Shown: piece after piece, positions 48,576 through 60,375 of the stretch
Layout: each line of letters opens with the position of its first letter
Numbering within the stretch: position 1 is the first letter of the stretch
Origin: Lycorma delicatula
Lineage: Eukaryota > Arthropoda > Insecta > Hemiptera > Fulgoridae
Direction of reading: 5' to 3'
NCBI RefSeq assembly: GCF_047948215.1
Contig: NC_134460.1
Location: 125,811,324-125,875,323 of the forward strand
Length of the DNA: 64,000 bases
Position numbers and translations under genes: made by a program
Notes under the pieces: model-generated
What the model saw: only the letters and a program-made list of their open reading frames with translations
What the model was told of the DNA's origin: nothing
Databases searched by the model: none

Positions 48576-49303
48576 AATAATAACAACATTATTTCCATTT
48601 TATTAATATTAATTTTACATCATATTTGAAGAATAAAAGTGCAGAAATATTTACAAACACTTCTAGCTTCAAATAGAAGATAATTTATGGTTGTCGTCAT
48701 TGGGCCTGGGCAAAAAATTAAATAGACTCTTAAATTGGAGTAAATGTCAATTAAAAGCTAATGCGTATGATGTTAATTGCTTATATTTATTATAAGAAAT
48801 GTAATAGTGAGGCACTCAACTGCTATATAAGCATCAAACATATTTAAAAAAATAATGAAATAAATAACCATAATAGATTATTAAAATATTCATGATGTTA
48901 ATAATTACAAGTACAGTAGATTTAATATCTAAAGTAATTACATCCATTTCTCAGGCAGTTGTCTAATTAAACCAGCCTTCTTCTAACATAGCCATTTTTC
49001 AGAATTCTCACAAGAGATTAAATTGAACTGGATTTGAACACTAAACCTAACCACACCTATGCTAAGAGGTTAAATGAAGAAATGTATAGAGGAAGCTGGT
49101 ATATATCTGAATAATGTGTATGCATCAAACCATCTCTATCTACTTATTAACATTTTCTGAAACATTTAGGAGAAATTTAACTGATTTCACATTTAACATA
49201 TGGCTGAGTTAATGTCTTAAAATCAGGCTTGGTATATCAGAAATAAACAGAGAATTTAAATTGTTCTACTTGTAAATTTTATTCATATAGATGGTATGAG
49301 TAA

Positions 49304-49596
49304 ACCCACCGGTTGGTTTAGTGGTGAACTCATCGCAAATCAGCTGATTTTGAAGTCAAGAGTTCTAAGGTTCAAATCTTAGTAAAAGCAGTTACATTTA
49401 TACAGATTTGAATACTAGATCGTGGATACCGGTGTTCTTTGATAGTTGGGTTTCAATTAACCACACATCTCTGGAATGGTCAACCTGAGACTTTATAAGA
49501 CTGACCTTCATTTACATTCATACACATCATCCTCATTCATCCTCTGAAGTAATTTATTATGGTAATTCCGGAGGCTAAACAGAAAAGAAAGAGAAA
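49304..49596 (+). mobile_element. tRNA-derived SINE (family 2), complete with target-site duplication
   Basis: Flanked by an exact 15-bp direct repeat agatggtatgagtaa at 49289-49303 and 49597-49611. The head has box A (tggtttagtggtgaac, 49314) and box B (ggttcaaatct, about 49370) at tRNA spacing. A 200-base body follows (gataccggtgttctttga, then ggtcaacctgagactt), with the end ccggaggctaaacag plus an A/G-rich tail. This is a textbook young SINE insertion of about 290 bp, transcribed by RNA polymerase III and moved by a partner LINE. Confidence 0.92.
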
Positions 49597-50754
49597 AGAT
49601 GGTATGAGTAACCAAAGGTCTTTTGGCAGGATATAGCAAACATATTCTGAATATTTATAACATACTATTACATTTTTATTACTTTCTTATTTGTAATAAT
49701 ATGTAAAAGCAAGTTCATAACTTTATCCCCATTCTGAAGTAAAAAATATATTAAAACTGATTATTATGAGGACATACTTGCAAGATACTTATTCCTTAGG
49801 GAATAATACTAAGTGTATAGTTGAGAAATTAAACTTGTCATCTGCAACAAATTAGCCTGTAAATGAACCCAACCAGTTTACAGAATGATTTTCTGTTGTC
49901 AAGCTAAGTTGACTTTAAATAACACATGTAAATTTAAAAATTGATCTATTAGAATCTTAAAACTAAATTATAATTATAATATTATTAAGTAGATATGATT
50001 ATTAGTTTAAGTAGTTGACTAAAATAATGTTAAAACTTAATTAAAAGAATCGAAAATAATAAAGAAGCATACCTTTCACAACCACTAAAAAAATTATTTT
50101 CAGTCATTCTAACTTGATAACATTAATTTTCTCTAATCAACTATTTTGAAATATACACAGAATAAATATACAATATTTTCTTTGGCAAAAAAGAAACCAC
50201 AACATCCTCCAAAGAAGACCTACCTCTTTTTATCTTTTGTTAAAAGGGAAGGTTATATTTTATGATCCAAAGTGCTTTCTATGTACTGAATAATAATGAA
50301 ACAAGACTTTAGAAGAAAATCTTTTATTAAAAACCAATATCATTTTTATTTGCTTTAATGAAGTAGAAATCAAATTGCTTTCAATTATTTTTAACTATAT
50401 GAGTTTCTGAAATTCAAGAATCCTTTGATCTTTTAGAAGCTAGTGCCAACTCCAGTAAGAGTTTTATGAAAAATTTGGTCTGCTTAGAATATGTGAAGAA
50501 CAACTGTCCACAAGGTAAATGGCAAGTTCTATAACAAGTATTTTTAAAAGGTTTAGGTTTATGTAAACTCTTTTTCCAGTTCTTTTATTATCTCTTGTAA
50601 ATTACTATTATAAACCACCTGATCAAAATTATGCTGTGACCAGTACCTAAAATTCTCATATCACAAATTTGCAACTTATTTATTCATTAATTTAAATCAG
50701 GCTGATGTCCAATTATTTTCTGTATCCTTTTTTGTTTGAGAAATGAATTCTGTA

Positions 50755-50850
50755 AGGTGTTTAAATGTCAAGCTTGTCTAGGATTTAAATCTAGCTCCTT
50801 TGGAATGAAAGTAAGAGGTACTACCACTCTGGAGGACAACCATGAAGGTC
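50755..50850 (-). mobile_element. SINE family 1 relic
   Basis: On - it has gtggtagtacctctta (decayed box A region) and agatttaaatcctag (box B-like) at the family spacing. Confidence 0.5.
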
Positions 50851-51922
50851 AGCAAGATATAAATTATAAATTTATAAAAGTATAAAGGTATAAATTTATT
50901 CAACCTGTTTAAATATTATGCATATTTAAAACTTTTATGAATTGTAGAATCTTGAATTCAGAGTAAATGTTAAAAAATTAAATCTTTTAATGACACACTT
51001 CAAAATCTCACTCATGTTTCATTAAAAATTAACCAACACAAAATTTCCTCATCAAATTCCCTTACTAATTTTCTGAAGGAATGTAAAAACACCTGATAAC
51101 AATAAATCTTATCAGCAATTTAGTAACAACAATTAATTACACTGGATTGCATTTATCACAGAAAAATATTAAGCAATTTTGTTTAAGTAAATTATTGTCT
51201 TAAGTAAAAATTGCTTCAATTTATTTTATCTACATTTTTATTTTTAATATTAATATATATTATGAAAATGTATTTGTATTAAATAATTTTTTGCCCTTTT
51301 TTTGTAATAAAATTTTTTCTGTAGAAATTTATTCTTTACACCATACGTCAGAAAATTTGAATACAGTAGATTTCCTTTAACAAATTAACTTTTTCATGAA
51401 GTGGCTAATATATAGTGCAAAAAACCACTATACAACATGTGCTTAAACTTTGCTGAAAATTATTGGTTAATATCACTGATGCTTAGACAAGAGTAATTAT
51501 GGAAAATAATAGCTTCCTCAAGCACAGCACTTTAATTAATAACTTAATTGCCTTGTGAGAGTATGTAACTAATATTTAGATAGTTTCACATAGACCATTA
51601 CTGAACAGTAGGTGTAATCCCACAAAATACTGCGAGTAATTTAGCAGTGAAATATTTTATTTACTTATAATATACAAAATTTGTTGGTACTGTTCAAGGC
51701 AAATTTTCAAAACAGTCTTGGATTACATAAATGTCAAATCTTGTAGAAAGGAGAATTTTACATTCTGAATGAAAATGCAATATATGAGTATTGTTATAAT
51801 TCTATAATTATCAGTATTATTTTTCTTTGGGAGGGGGTTTTCTGGACAAAAAATGCTTTTGCATTATCAACACCCATCAGTATTATTTTGCTTTTAGTCA
51901 AGTACATAAATGTATAGAGAGA

Positions 51923-52793
51923 GGTGTTTGGAAAGGGCTTAATTATAGAAAACTCAGTGGGACACCACTACCAGAGTAAATGTTGTTGATTACTATATAA
52001 AAGACACTATTCTGAATTGTGTTTGAAATTTTTGTCAACCATCTTGGATCCAGCATACTGAATTCAACTTGAATTCTCGCATCAATAGTGAAAATCCTGC
52101 ATTAATAGTTTCATCAGTGTTTTAGATACTGCCTGTTAAAGTGTCCAGATTGGGATAAAATGGCCATCCCCAACCACCCATCAAGATAAATATTTTCAGT
52201 AGAAAGGGAAATAATTACAAATCATGTAATATTGCAATTTCATACTGGAAGCGATTCTGCAAACTGTTATCCAAAATCTCTTCTCGTTACTTAATTATTC
52301 AAAATTAATCTTATTCAATAATGATGAATCAGCTGTTTCTAATTTTGTTATCTAATATTGTAATGATAAATTTTGAATAATTAAGTAACAATAAGAGATT
52401 TTGGAAAACGGTTTGCAGAATCATTTCCAGCATGAGATTACAATGTTATGTGATGTGTAAATATCCCCTTTCTACTGAAAATATCTTGAATGGTGGTTGG
52501 GGATTGCCGTTTTACCCCGATATGAACATTTTAACAGTCAATATCTAAAACACAGATAAAGCTAACGATGCGGGGTTTTCACAAAGGTTTTTGCCATTGA
52601 AATCATGCGTAATATGACCACCAAGCCATTTAAAAAAATAAAGTTGAATTCCATATAGTGGTGGATCCAAGATGGTCGACAATAATTTCAAACATAACTC
52701 AGAGTAGTTTCATTTATACAGTAATCAACTACAGTAGCGTAGTAGTAACACTCAGTTTTCTATAATTAAGCTGTTTCCAGACTTTCCGGACAT
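51923..52793. mobile_element. Large fold-back element, about 0.87 kb
   Basis: Two arms of about 400-430 bases are diverged reverse complements of each other. Examples: gcttaattatagaaaactca (51938) with tgagttttctataattaagc-like sequence at 52751; accatcttggatcca (52039) with tggatccaagatggt (52662); tccccaaccacc (52173) with ggtggttgggga (52492); ccaaaatctctt (52272) with aagagattttgg (52394). The centre is at about 52318-52365. No ORF is present. Arm divergence of roughly one base in six suggests an old element. Confidence 0.87.
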
Positions 52794-53649
52794 TCTGTAA
52801 ATCCAATATCAATTAAATAACTTTTTCCTATTCATCTGTTGAATATTTTGATTGATAGAATAAATAATTAAAAATTATTTACCTGTAAAAATCACACACC
52901 TAACAGATAAAATTAAAATAAGATGTTACAATCAAAGTGCGCACTGACATTTACATCCTGTAGAAAATGAATTTAAACAGTTTTAGTATATCTATACATA
53001 GCACATCCACAAACCAATTTAGAAATTACAAACATTGATTAACATTAGTTACACACAGAATTTCGACTGCTTTTTTCTTATTACCTGTGGTATTACATCA
53101 TAAAATGCTATTTACTTGTTTGGCAGAATTAATTAAACAAATCAATGATTTCCTATTGTTTACTGTATTGAATAAATATGATTCTGAATTTAATCCCAAT
53201 TGAAAAAAGCTAACATAAACATGCCACCTGTTATTCAAATAAGAATATAAACAGAAATTAAAAGAATTTTTGACAAACTTGCATACCATCAGTTCTGATT
53301 AAGTTGATCAAGAGGAAATCTACTGAATCATAAAAAAAATTTATTTAATCATTTTAAAAAAAAGTAACACGTTAATAATTAAACTTTAAACTTTTTTATA
53401 CTATTTTTTGTCATAATATGACATAAATAAGTATTAAGTATACTGATACGTATTCAGTATGACACAAAATACAATCTAAAATAAAAAATTATATTTTTAC
53501 TAATAGTAATGGACATAGATTTATAACCATAATTTTTAATAACATATATATATATATTACTTGTAACAAATACAAAAATTACTTTACAAAATGAGAGTAA
53601 ATGATAATGGATTTTCCATTACAATAATACTTAAGTTTTACAATGGTTA

Positions 53650-54640
53650 CAATACTAAAAAAAAAAAAAAAAATAATAATGTAATGATTTATGATGAAGT
53701 ATAAAATAAATATTTATAAGAAAAAAATTGTTTTATTAATGTTTTATAAAAATTCAGTCAAAATTGGATGTAACAATAATATGTAGTACGTAAAAATAAA
53801 AATGAATAAATAAATAAGAATGTACTTTAGATAATAAGTAATTACTTATTATTTTATGAATATGCTAGCTAACTGAATAAATACTGATAATATAACAAAT
53901 GTTAATCTTGGGAGTTAGAAACTTTATTATATTTTCTAAATTTAATTATACATATTTAAGTAAATTAAGTTTAATACATCTACATGCTTGCCAACTTTTC
54001 AAAATTAAAATTAAGAAGAATATTTTTTTTGAATAATAAAATAAACTAAGATTACTTATTACTTAACCATTATTACTATTAAAGATACTAAATTCCTTCT
54101 TACTTTACAACTGAAATTATTTGTTAATAATTCAGTAATACTTGAACCATTATTAAATTCAATATTTTCAAGAATGAACAATTTGTCATTGAATTTAATT
54201 ATCTATGTTTGAGTACTTTTTGTCAAAAATTTTGATTTTGATTTCAGATTAAGCATCGTTAGAAGATTACAAAAATATACAAATGACCGCAATCAGTTAT
54301 CTGGTTCACCTCAAAATGTCCACCAAAATTAAAATCTACAATAATCATTTCACAATAATGGTGTAAACTACCAATTTGGTTCAAACGCACTTACGTAAGA
54401 TTTACTAAAATGCATAAAATATAAAAATGTCAGTATTGTAAATCAAATGTAAGAAATATGGTAGAAAAACCAACTTTTTAATAAGTGAAAAAAAATTAGC
54501 CATAAAACCACCAAAACTTGAGATAAATAACTTATATTAACTTAGCTTAAGTAGAAAAGTAGAAGTTAAGAAATAATAACTTTGTTAGGAATGAATTAAA
54601 AAAAGAACAATGATAATAATAATAATGTTTGTTCAGGAAA
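53650..54640. other. AT-rich stretch without genes
   Basis: Homopolymer and (AAT)n runs only. No coding signature was found. Confidence 0.4.
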
Positions 54641-54967
54641 GTCTTATTAGACTTTTCATTGGCAACCAATTTATTTTGAAATTATACTGCCAACATAGCA
54701 GGCTATTGCTTATTGCTAGGGCTTGTTGTTGAATCGTTAGGAGGTGCCTTGTTTACAAAACATTCACATTTGATTTTGGAACATTTGACCTATTTTGTGC
54801 ATTTAATTATTGCTGCATGGTGGTTTATGTTTTTTTATTGAACAACACTTTTATTTTTTGTAATTTACAACCGGTTGGAGATTGTTTATTCTCAAATTTT
54901 AGACTTTGTGACGGCAACTTTGTTTGTTTACATTTTCGACTTAGAAATTTTTTCATGCAAACGGTAT

Positions 54968-56940
54968 GTCTGATGAAGAGATTGTATGTGAAGGACACAC
55001 CATGAAGGGGCCTGTGAGGGGATGATTGGGCCTAGATGCTGAAAGTATAAATTGTTGCAAGAGTTTCGGCTAAATGCCTTCCAAGAAGAGAGGAAATTTA
55101 AAGTTGAGTTGCTGTAGCGGCAACACTGCCTACATGGCGATGTTGTGGAAATGGATTCCAGTGATGATGGTGTGGAGGCTGGTTTGCTGCACTCCCAGGA
55201 TGAGGCGCTGTTTGCTCTATTGCAGCTGGGGGAAACTAAGTGTGATTTGTTATTTGATGATGATCTGTGACAGGTGACTGTGGATGGAGTTGAAGAGGAC
55301 ACTTCAAAGAATAAGAGTGTTGCTGAGAGGAGGAGGTCGCCTTTCCTGAAAAGGAGAGGATGAAAAAATCCAAGCCAGGCAGCTCTGATTCTCCCTCCTC
55401 TCTGGAGGAGTGTCGTGGAGCCGTGAAGGGTTCCCCAAGTGGACTGCAGCTGACAAGGAGAGCCTTGATGGGCCTTGATTGTTTGGAGAATTGAAACACC
55501 TGCAGAAATTGGTGCTTGAGTTGAACACGAACACAATCATTAGGGACAACAAACTGGTGATCAAGAGGTGTGGATGGCTGTTGTTGAGTTCATCAGCTAA
55601 GCCTTCACATATAAGAGTGACATGATCATAGACATGGTAGACTCAACGATGCAGACAGATAGGGTCAGCAATGGAGTTAGTCAAGGGTGTTCTTGAGAAC
55701 ATCCTGGACTTGATTCTTAAACTGTGGCCAGTTGAATTCTCCCTCCACTATGAGGAGAGGAGGCTGTCAGTTTTCAATGCTGTGGATGTCAATGTTATGG
55801 TGCCTTTTGATTTGGCAAGGGATGCAAGACTGATTTTGGAAGGAGGCTCTTGGATAGGGCGCCGACAATTCAGTGGCTTCTCAGGCAGGGGAAACTGTGT
55901 TGTGGCCAAATTGTGGTGAAGAAGAGCCACACAGAAGTCCTTCTGAGAGAGCTTGAGGAAGAACAATGGGATGGCACTTATGCAGTTATTGTGGATTCCT
56001 CAGCTGGTGAAAAGGTGATGGTGGAGGACCTAAACAGGGTGCTCAAGAAGAGTGCGGGTCTACCAGTTCGCTATATATGGGGCGTCGACCACCCATCTTG
56101 GATGATGTCTCAAGTGGTTGCTTGAGTATCTCGGCAGACGACTAGACAGCAAGAGCAAGATGCCTTTTTATTTTGAGGAGGTTAAGTTGCGAAAAATATA
56201 TAGCAAGAGTGGCCAACAGGGTAGCAGTGAGGGGTCGGCCACAATGGTAGCAGCGAGGGGTGGAAGGAACCTCTTACGCCAGTCTGCTAAAGAAAGTCAC
56301 GAACAAGGTTGGTAAGAAAGACCTAGGAGATGTCTTATCGATTAAGAAGAGTCAGGAGAGGCTCTGCGTATTAGAGTGAGAGGGCCAAGTACACATGTTG
56401 AAGGAGTGCAGCGAACAGTTAAGTCGAAGTTAACAGGTATTAGCACGACTAAGGCTATGGTGAGTAGGCTTGCCTGTATTTATATTAAGGACCTAAAGGA
56501 CAATATCTCTGAAGAGAAGATTTCATTGGCTGTCATGGAGTTGGCTGGAGATAAGGAGCTGGAGGCGGAGGCTAAGGTGACATCAATTCGTCTGTCCATG
56601 GCAACAAAAGAAATGTCATGGTGTCCTTGCCTCATGTGGTGGTGACATGTACTGTGCAGATGGGGTGGATAAAAGTTAGCTGAGTCCTGTGTTGAGAGGT
56701 TATCAGGCCTGACTAGCCGCAGTGCATTTGGTGCAGGCACGTGTGGCAGCCCCAACAGATATCAAGGACCTAGAGGAGAAAATTTTTTTGGCTATCAGAG
56801 AGATGGATGGAGATATGCAGTTGAAACACGTGCATGATAGCAATGTGTTTCAGCTGTGGTGGAGGTGGGCACAGGACCTCCGACTGTATGGAGAAGGCAA
56901 AATGCATGAAGTGTGGTGTTTTGGGCCGTAAGACGGGCAG
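54968..56940 (+). pseudogene. LINE ORF1 (gag-like), frameshifted
   Basis: The start MSDEEIVCEGHTMKGPVRG is followed by a stop. The protein then continues in changing frames: GVLENILDLILKLWPVEFSL and AVDVNVMVPFDLARDARL (55671-55860), VIVDSSAGEKVMVEDLNRVL (about 55985), then VRGPSTHVEGVQRTVKSKL (about 56376) and IYIKDLKDNISEEKISLAV. Last comes a cysteine block (CMKCGVLGRKTGSGRCTK, 56900-56950) that looks like a damaged CCHC knuckle. This order (acidic start, coiled middle, RNA-binding-like fold, zinc knuckle, then endonuclease) fits R1-clade ORF1 proteins, which coat the element RNA. Confidence 0.65.
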
Positions 56941-56960
56941 CGGACGGTGTACCAAGAACA

Positions 56961-57370
56961 ATGGTTAATTTCAACCAGGCCAATGTGAATAAGAGTACTG
57001 CCTTCCATGACTCTATTTTTGAGGTGGTGAGATGGATGGGTATTGATGTTCTGATTGTAAAGAAGGCAAATCTGAAGAGGCTAGAGGATGAAGAATGGCT
57101 TGCAGATGATACTCGAGGTGCTGCTTTATTCAGGTTAAATAAGACTTTATCCTTTTTAAAGTATGGCTCAGGTCGTGGTCTTATGGGGATGAAGTTTATA
57201 GATTTTATCATTTACATCACCACCAATGACAGTATTGAAGAATTTGAGGCCATTCTGGCTGAGTTGGGTTGGGCAGTGCATGCCTTCTGTGAGGGGTCTC
57301 ATCACAGCTGGTGATGCAAAAAATGTAGCATGGGGTGGACGAGTAACGGATGTGCCTCATGTAGCTTGTT
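56961..57370 (+). pseudogene. LINE ORF2 start: APE-type endonuclease fragment
   Basis: ATG at 56961 begins MVNFNQANVNKSTAFHD. WMGIDVLIVKKANLKRL follows, where R1-type elements have VLIVSEPN, then ADDTRGAALFRLNK and YGSGRGLMGMKFIDFIIY. After a frameshift near 57300 the block TAGDAKNVAWGGRVTDV matches the GDFNAK..WGG metal-site motif. The sequence ends there, so the rest of the endonuclease and all reverse transcriptase are missing. Confidence 0.8.
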
Positions 57371-58374
57371 AAACCATTCACTCAAACAAGTGGATTGATC
57401 ATATATATTAGTTATATGTACTAATCATATAATGTGCAGTAAACATTTAGGATTCACGCATTTGATAGTTAAGATTATTTATTAATTTTCATTGTAGAAG
57501 AGAAAACAAAATTTTTCCACCATGGCAGTGGTTGCTGTTAAAAATCATTTTTTAGTGACATGAATTTGCTTTCAAGACATTTTTACTTCTCTTGGATACT
57601 CTGTTAGGAGATTTTTTCAATAATGTATGTTATCTAAATATTCAGAATTCAACTACACTTACTTCACTTTCTGTTGTTTAAAATTAACTTAAAATATCAC
57701 ACTTAAGTGGCTAGCACATTTAATAAAATACTTGTTATATAAATCACAATATGATTGTAATAATTCACTTTTTTTCACTGTCCCTTTTTATATTCTAATT
57801 GTTCAACCTTAAAACTAACACTTAAAGTAATACTGAGCATGAATGATAACACTCAGTATCCTCACTGCATAAAAAAAATTACATAAGCCAAAGGCTTAAA
57901 GATAAAAATTAGTATCTCATTAGTTTTAGCTTCACTTATTAGCTTTAATCTTTTTTTAACATTTTAACTTTATTAGCTGGATCATGTTTTATATAAACAT
58001 CTCAGAGAAATGAAATGAAAAGAAGAAAATTATTTAAGTTAATATGCTTATTGTCAGTTATTAGTAATCTAAGAACAGTATATATAATGTTTGTGGTAAC
58101 GAAAATAAAATTTCCAAATTAAAAACTGCAAGAATTTAAAAAATTATTAAATGAGCATATAAAAATTGAATTCATTTATTACATCTTTTATTATTAAGCC
58201 CATAAAATTTCTATGCTCTTTTAAGTCAGCACATTATAATTTTAAATAATTCTTTAATTTAATTCCTAATTCCTGTCAGATTCCGTAACCAAATGGTTAA
58301 ATATGATTGGACAAGAAATATAATGCATCAAATACATGACATAAATACCAAATCACTGCCTGACTCCTGAAAAT
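57371..58374. other. AT-rich stretch without genes
   Basis: No coding or repeat signature was found. Confidence 0.4.
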
Positions 58375-58402
58375 GGCATGGGATTCTCAAGAATCCCATG
58401 CC
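58375..58402. repeat. Perfect 12-bp hairpin with a 4-base loop
   Basis: ggcatgggattc, loop tcaa, then the exact reverse complement. It is a compact GC-richer palindrome in otherwise AT-rich DNA. Confidence 0.88.
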
Positions 58403-59815
58403 ACACTTACTAGAAGAAGTGAGGTGAGAAGTAGTTCCCATTACTCTTCACTGAACTAAATATATTGATGCTCATCAGTATGTCAAGCTCACCAAAATGC
58501 AGGTTATATTCACCCCTACTAGTAATACTTTCACTTTGCTATCTACATAGGTTGATTGTGCACTGAATATGATTACTTACAGAGACTACATCTTAGATGG
58601 TTACATGCAACATAGCCATCAGGGATATTAGACTAAAACAGATGATGTAAAGCAATGAAATTAATGCAACCCCAGTTGAGAAACAATGCAATACAAATAC
58701 CAACTTTACTTAGTTTAGAGAGAATTTCTATATAAAGTCTAATAATGAAGGAATATTTTCTGATTTGGCAGTTCCATTACACTAATCGCACAGAACTGTT
58801 GAACTACCAATGTATAATATTTTTATTTATATTATATAACAAATTATTTTGAAGTAAAATAAATGCAACTTCATAAGACTTGAATGAGCTTGATTGTTGT
58901 AGTTTTTGTCATTAATTTACAACAGAAAACTATATTCTGCATGAAATATATGCCATTTTACATAAGCACTTTTTTTTGTACTTTGATATTAAAAATGTTT
59001 ATAAAGAGAATTTATAGTTTTTCAGTCAGTCTAACATAATCTCTAACCATCTTCTCCACTAATTCTTCACTTCAAATTTACAATTAATGACAAAAAGATA
59101 AAAAGTGGGATTATATCAGAGAAATAAACACATATGGACTCAAGATTTTTTGCAAAAACTCTTGATTAAAAAAAAACTGGTAACAGAAGAGATCAAGTTT
59201 TTTTGAAAATATAAAAATATGTGGCAAAATTCTGAAATCTTCTAAATAATAATTATTTATACATTTTTCTAATTATTAGAAAAGCTGGCAATTATGCATA
59301 TTTCACAATAAATATGTGCAAATAATGGTGTACTGAATCATTGATTTTAAATGCTTAACAGTATCATTTACTAAAATTTATGGAACAGTTGTGCGAGCAA
59401 TTTATAATTATTATTTACATTATATCATATATACATTTATATATTTGTTTTGAAATTAATTAAAATTAAAAACTCATTTTGAAAAATATTAGATTATTTT
59501 AATATTGCATCTTTGTATGAATTCATTTAATTATTTAATTTAACCTTAACTAATTTATTGCTGCAGAAAAATACATAAAGAATTTTTGTAATAAATTATA
59601 ATAATATAAATTAAACAATAATATGGTAACATGACAAAGTAAAATTAAATTTTTTAAAATCTTATGCTGTACTTCAGTTTAAAGTGAATTAAAAACTTTG
59701 CAGAGTTGGCTGAGTGATTGAGTACATGGTATGTAATTATTTTAAGTAAATATATGGCTACAAACTAATGAGCTAATTGTTTTTGTTTCAAACTGGTAAC
59801 AAATTACTGTTCATT
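58403..59815. other. Stretch without genes downstream of the - strand terminal exon
   Basis: 58403-58700 is slightly richer in GC but not coding. The rest is AT-rich with no features. Confidence 0.4.
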
Positions 59816-59821
59816 TTTATT
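59816..59821 (-). terminator. Candidate polyadenylation signal of the - strand gene
   Basis: AATAAA on -, about 95 bases after the stop of the terminal exon at 59916. It is directly preceded on - by a small hairpin (59821-59850, arms taaaag/cttttaa around ccagc/gctgg). Confidence 0.4.
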
Positions 59822-59915
59822 TAAAAGTCTCCAGCCCGCTGGCTTTTAAATTATTATAATAATAACAATAATAAATCACATATATAATATATGATTGTAT
59901 TAATAAGATTAAAGT

Positions 59916-60234
59916 TCACGAATCAGGTGTGCGTCGTGGCCAGTGCTGTGGCGATGCTAAAGGACTAGGGGGAGCTGATGTGACTCTTTGTACACGCTGA
60001 TTCATTGCTACTGACTGACTGGTACTAGCTATAGTATCTATATCCTGACGTGAACTCGACCTTGATGGTGGAAGAGAACCAGTTGCCATAGAGTTTAAAC
60101 CTGCTGGGCCGCTACTTGGTCGTCGTCTTCCCTCTGAGGTAAGATTGGTGATTGATCGTGAGTGTCCCCCTGGTGTCGGTGGAAGAAGTCTAGGTGATTG
60201 AGGTGGTGTAGCAGAAGATTTACGTCTTGAAGCC
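59916..60234 (-). CDS. C-terminal exon of a second host gene (possibly a Cav2-type calcium channel)
   Basis: On - the acceptor tttcag at 60240-60235 opens an exon with one leading base, then 105 codons and TGA at 59918-59916. The protein is Ser/Pro/Arg-rich and disordered. It reads ASRRKSSATPPQSPRLLPPT first, contains SRSITNLTSEGRRRPSSGP and SSSRQDIDTIASTSQSVAMN, and ends SPLASPQHWPRRTPDS. RLLPPTP fits the RxLPxxP consensus bound by RIM-BP SH3 domains, found near the C-terminus of presynaptic Cav2 channels and RIM. That makes a cacophony-type channel tail a reasonable but unproven idea. Its 48% GC and clean frame in AT-rich DNA support it being real. The alternative - frame (60095-60283) is a shadow. 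Confidence 0.7.
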
Positions 60235-60351
60235 CTGAAACACGAAATTTGTATTCATAGTATTTGAATGCTAACTCTAACAAAACTAATAAGAATTAAA
60301 CCTGGACAAGACAATTAACAGAATGCTACAGTGTGGTAGTATTACACTAAC

Positions 60352-60375
60352 TTGGTTAATTGTGGAAATGGGATC
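60352..60375 (-). other. Possible 24-nt microexon before the - strand terminal exon
   Basis: On - tattttttag precedes 24 bases and the donor gttagt follows. If entered with two bases carried over, it reads IPFPQLT and then joins the next exon as KASRRKSS. Length and phase are compatible, but 24 bases is too short to call by sequence alone. Confidence 0.2.

Larger units (their letters stand above)
54900..57370 (+). mobile_element. R1-type non-LTR retrotransposon, 5' part only
   Basis: A 2.4-kb GC-richer block contains an ORF1 (gag) region and the first part of an APE endonuclease (ORF2), then stops abruptly at about 57370 where AT-rich DNA resumes. LINE insertions normally lose the 5' end, so a copy lacking its 3' part implies a later deletion or recombination. 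The 54640-54900 flank may be its 5' untranslated region. Confidence 0.75.

Noticed and set aside
54928..55536. 202-codon open frame on the - strand
   Set aside because: It is antisense to the LINE ORF1 region, Ser/Cys/His-rich and without a domain signature; a shadow of the GC-rich coding strand.
60095..60283. 62-codon - frame over the terminal exon
   Set aside because: It crosses the splice acceptor and is an alternative frame; the Ser/Pro frame is longer and ends after a clean 105 codons.
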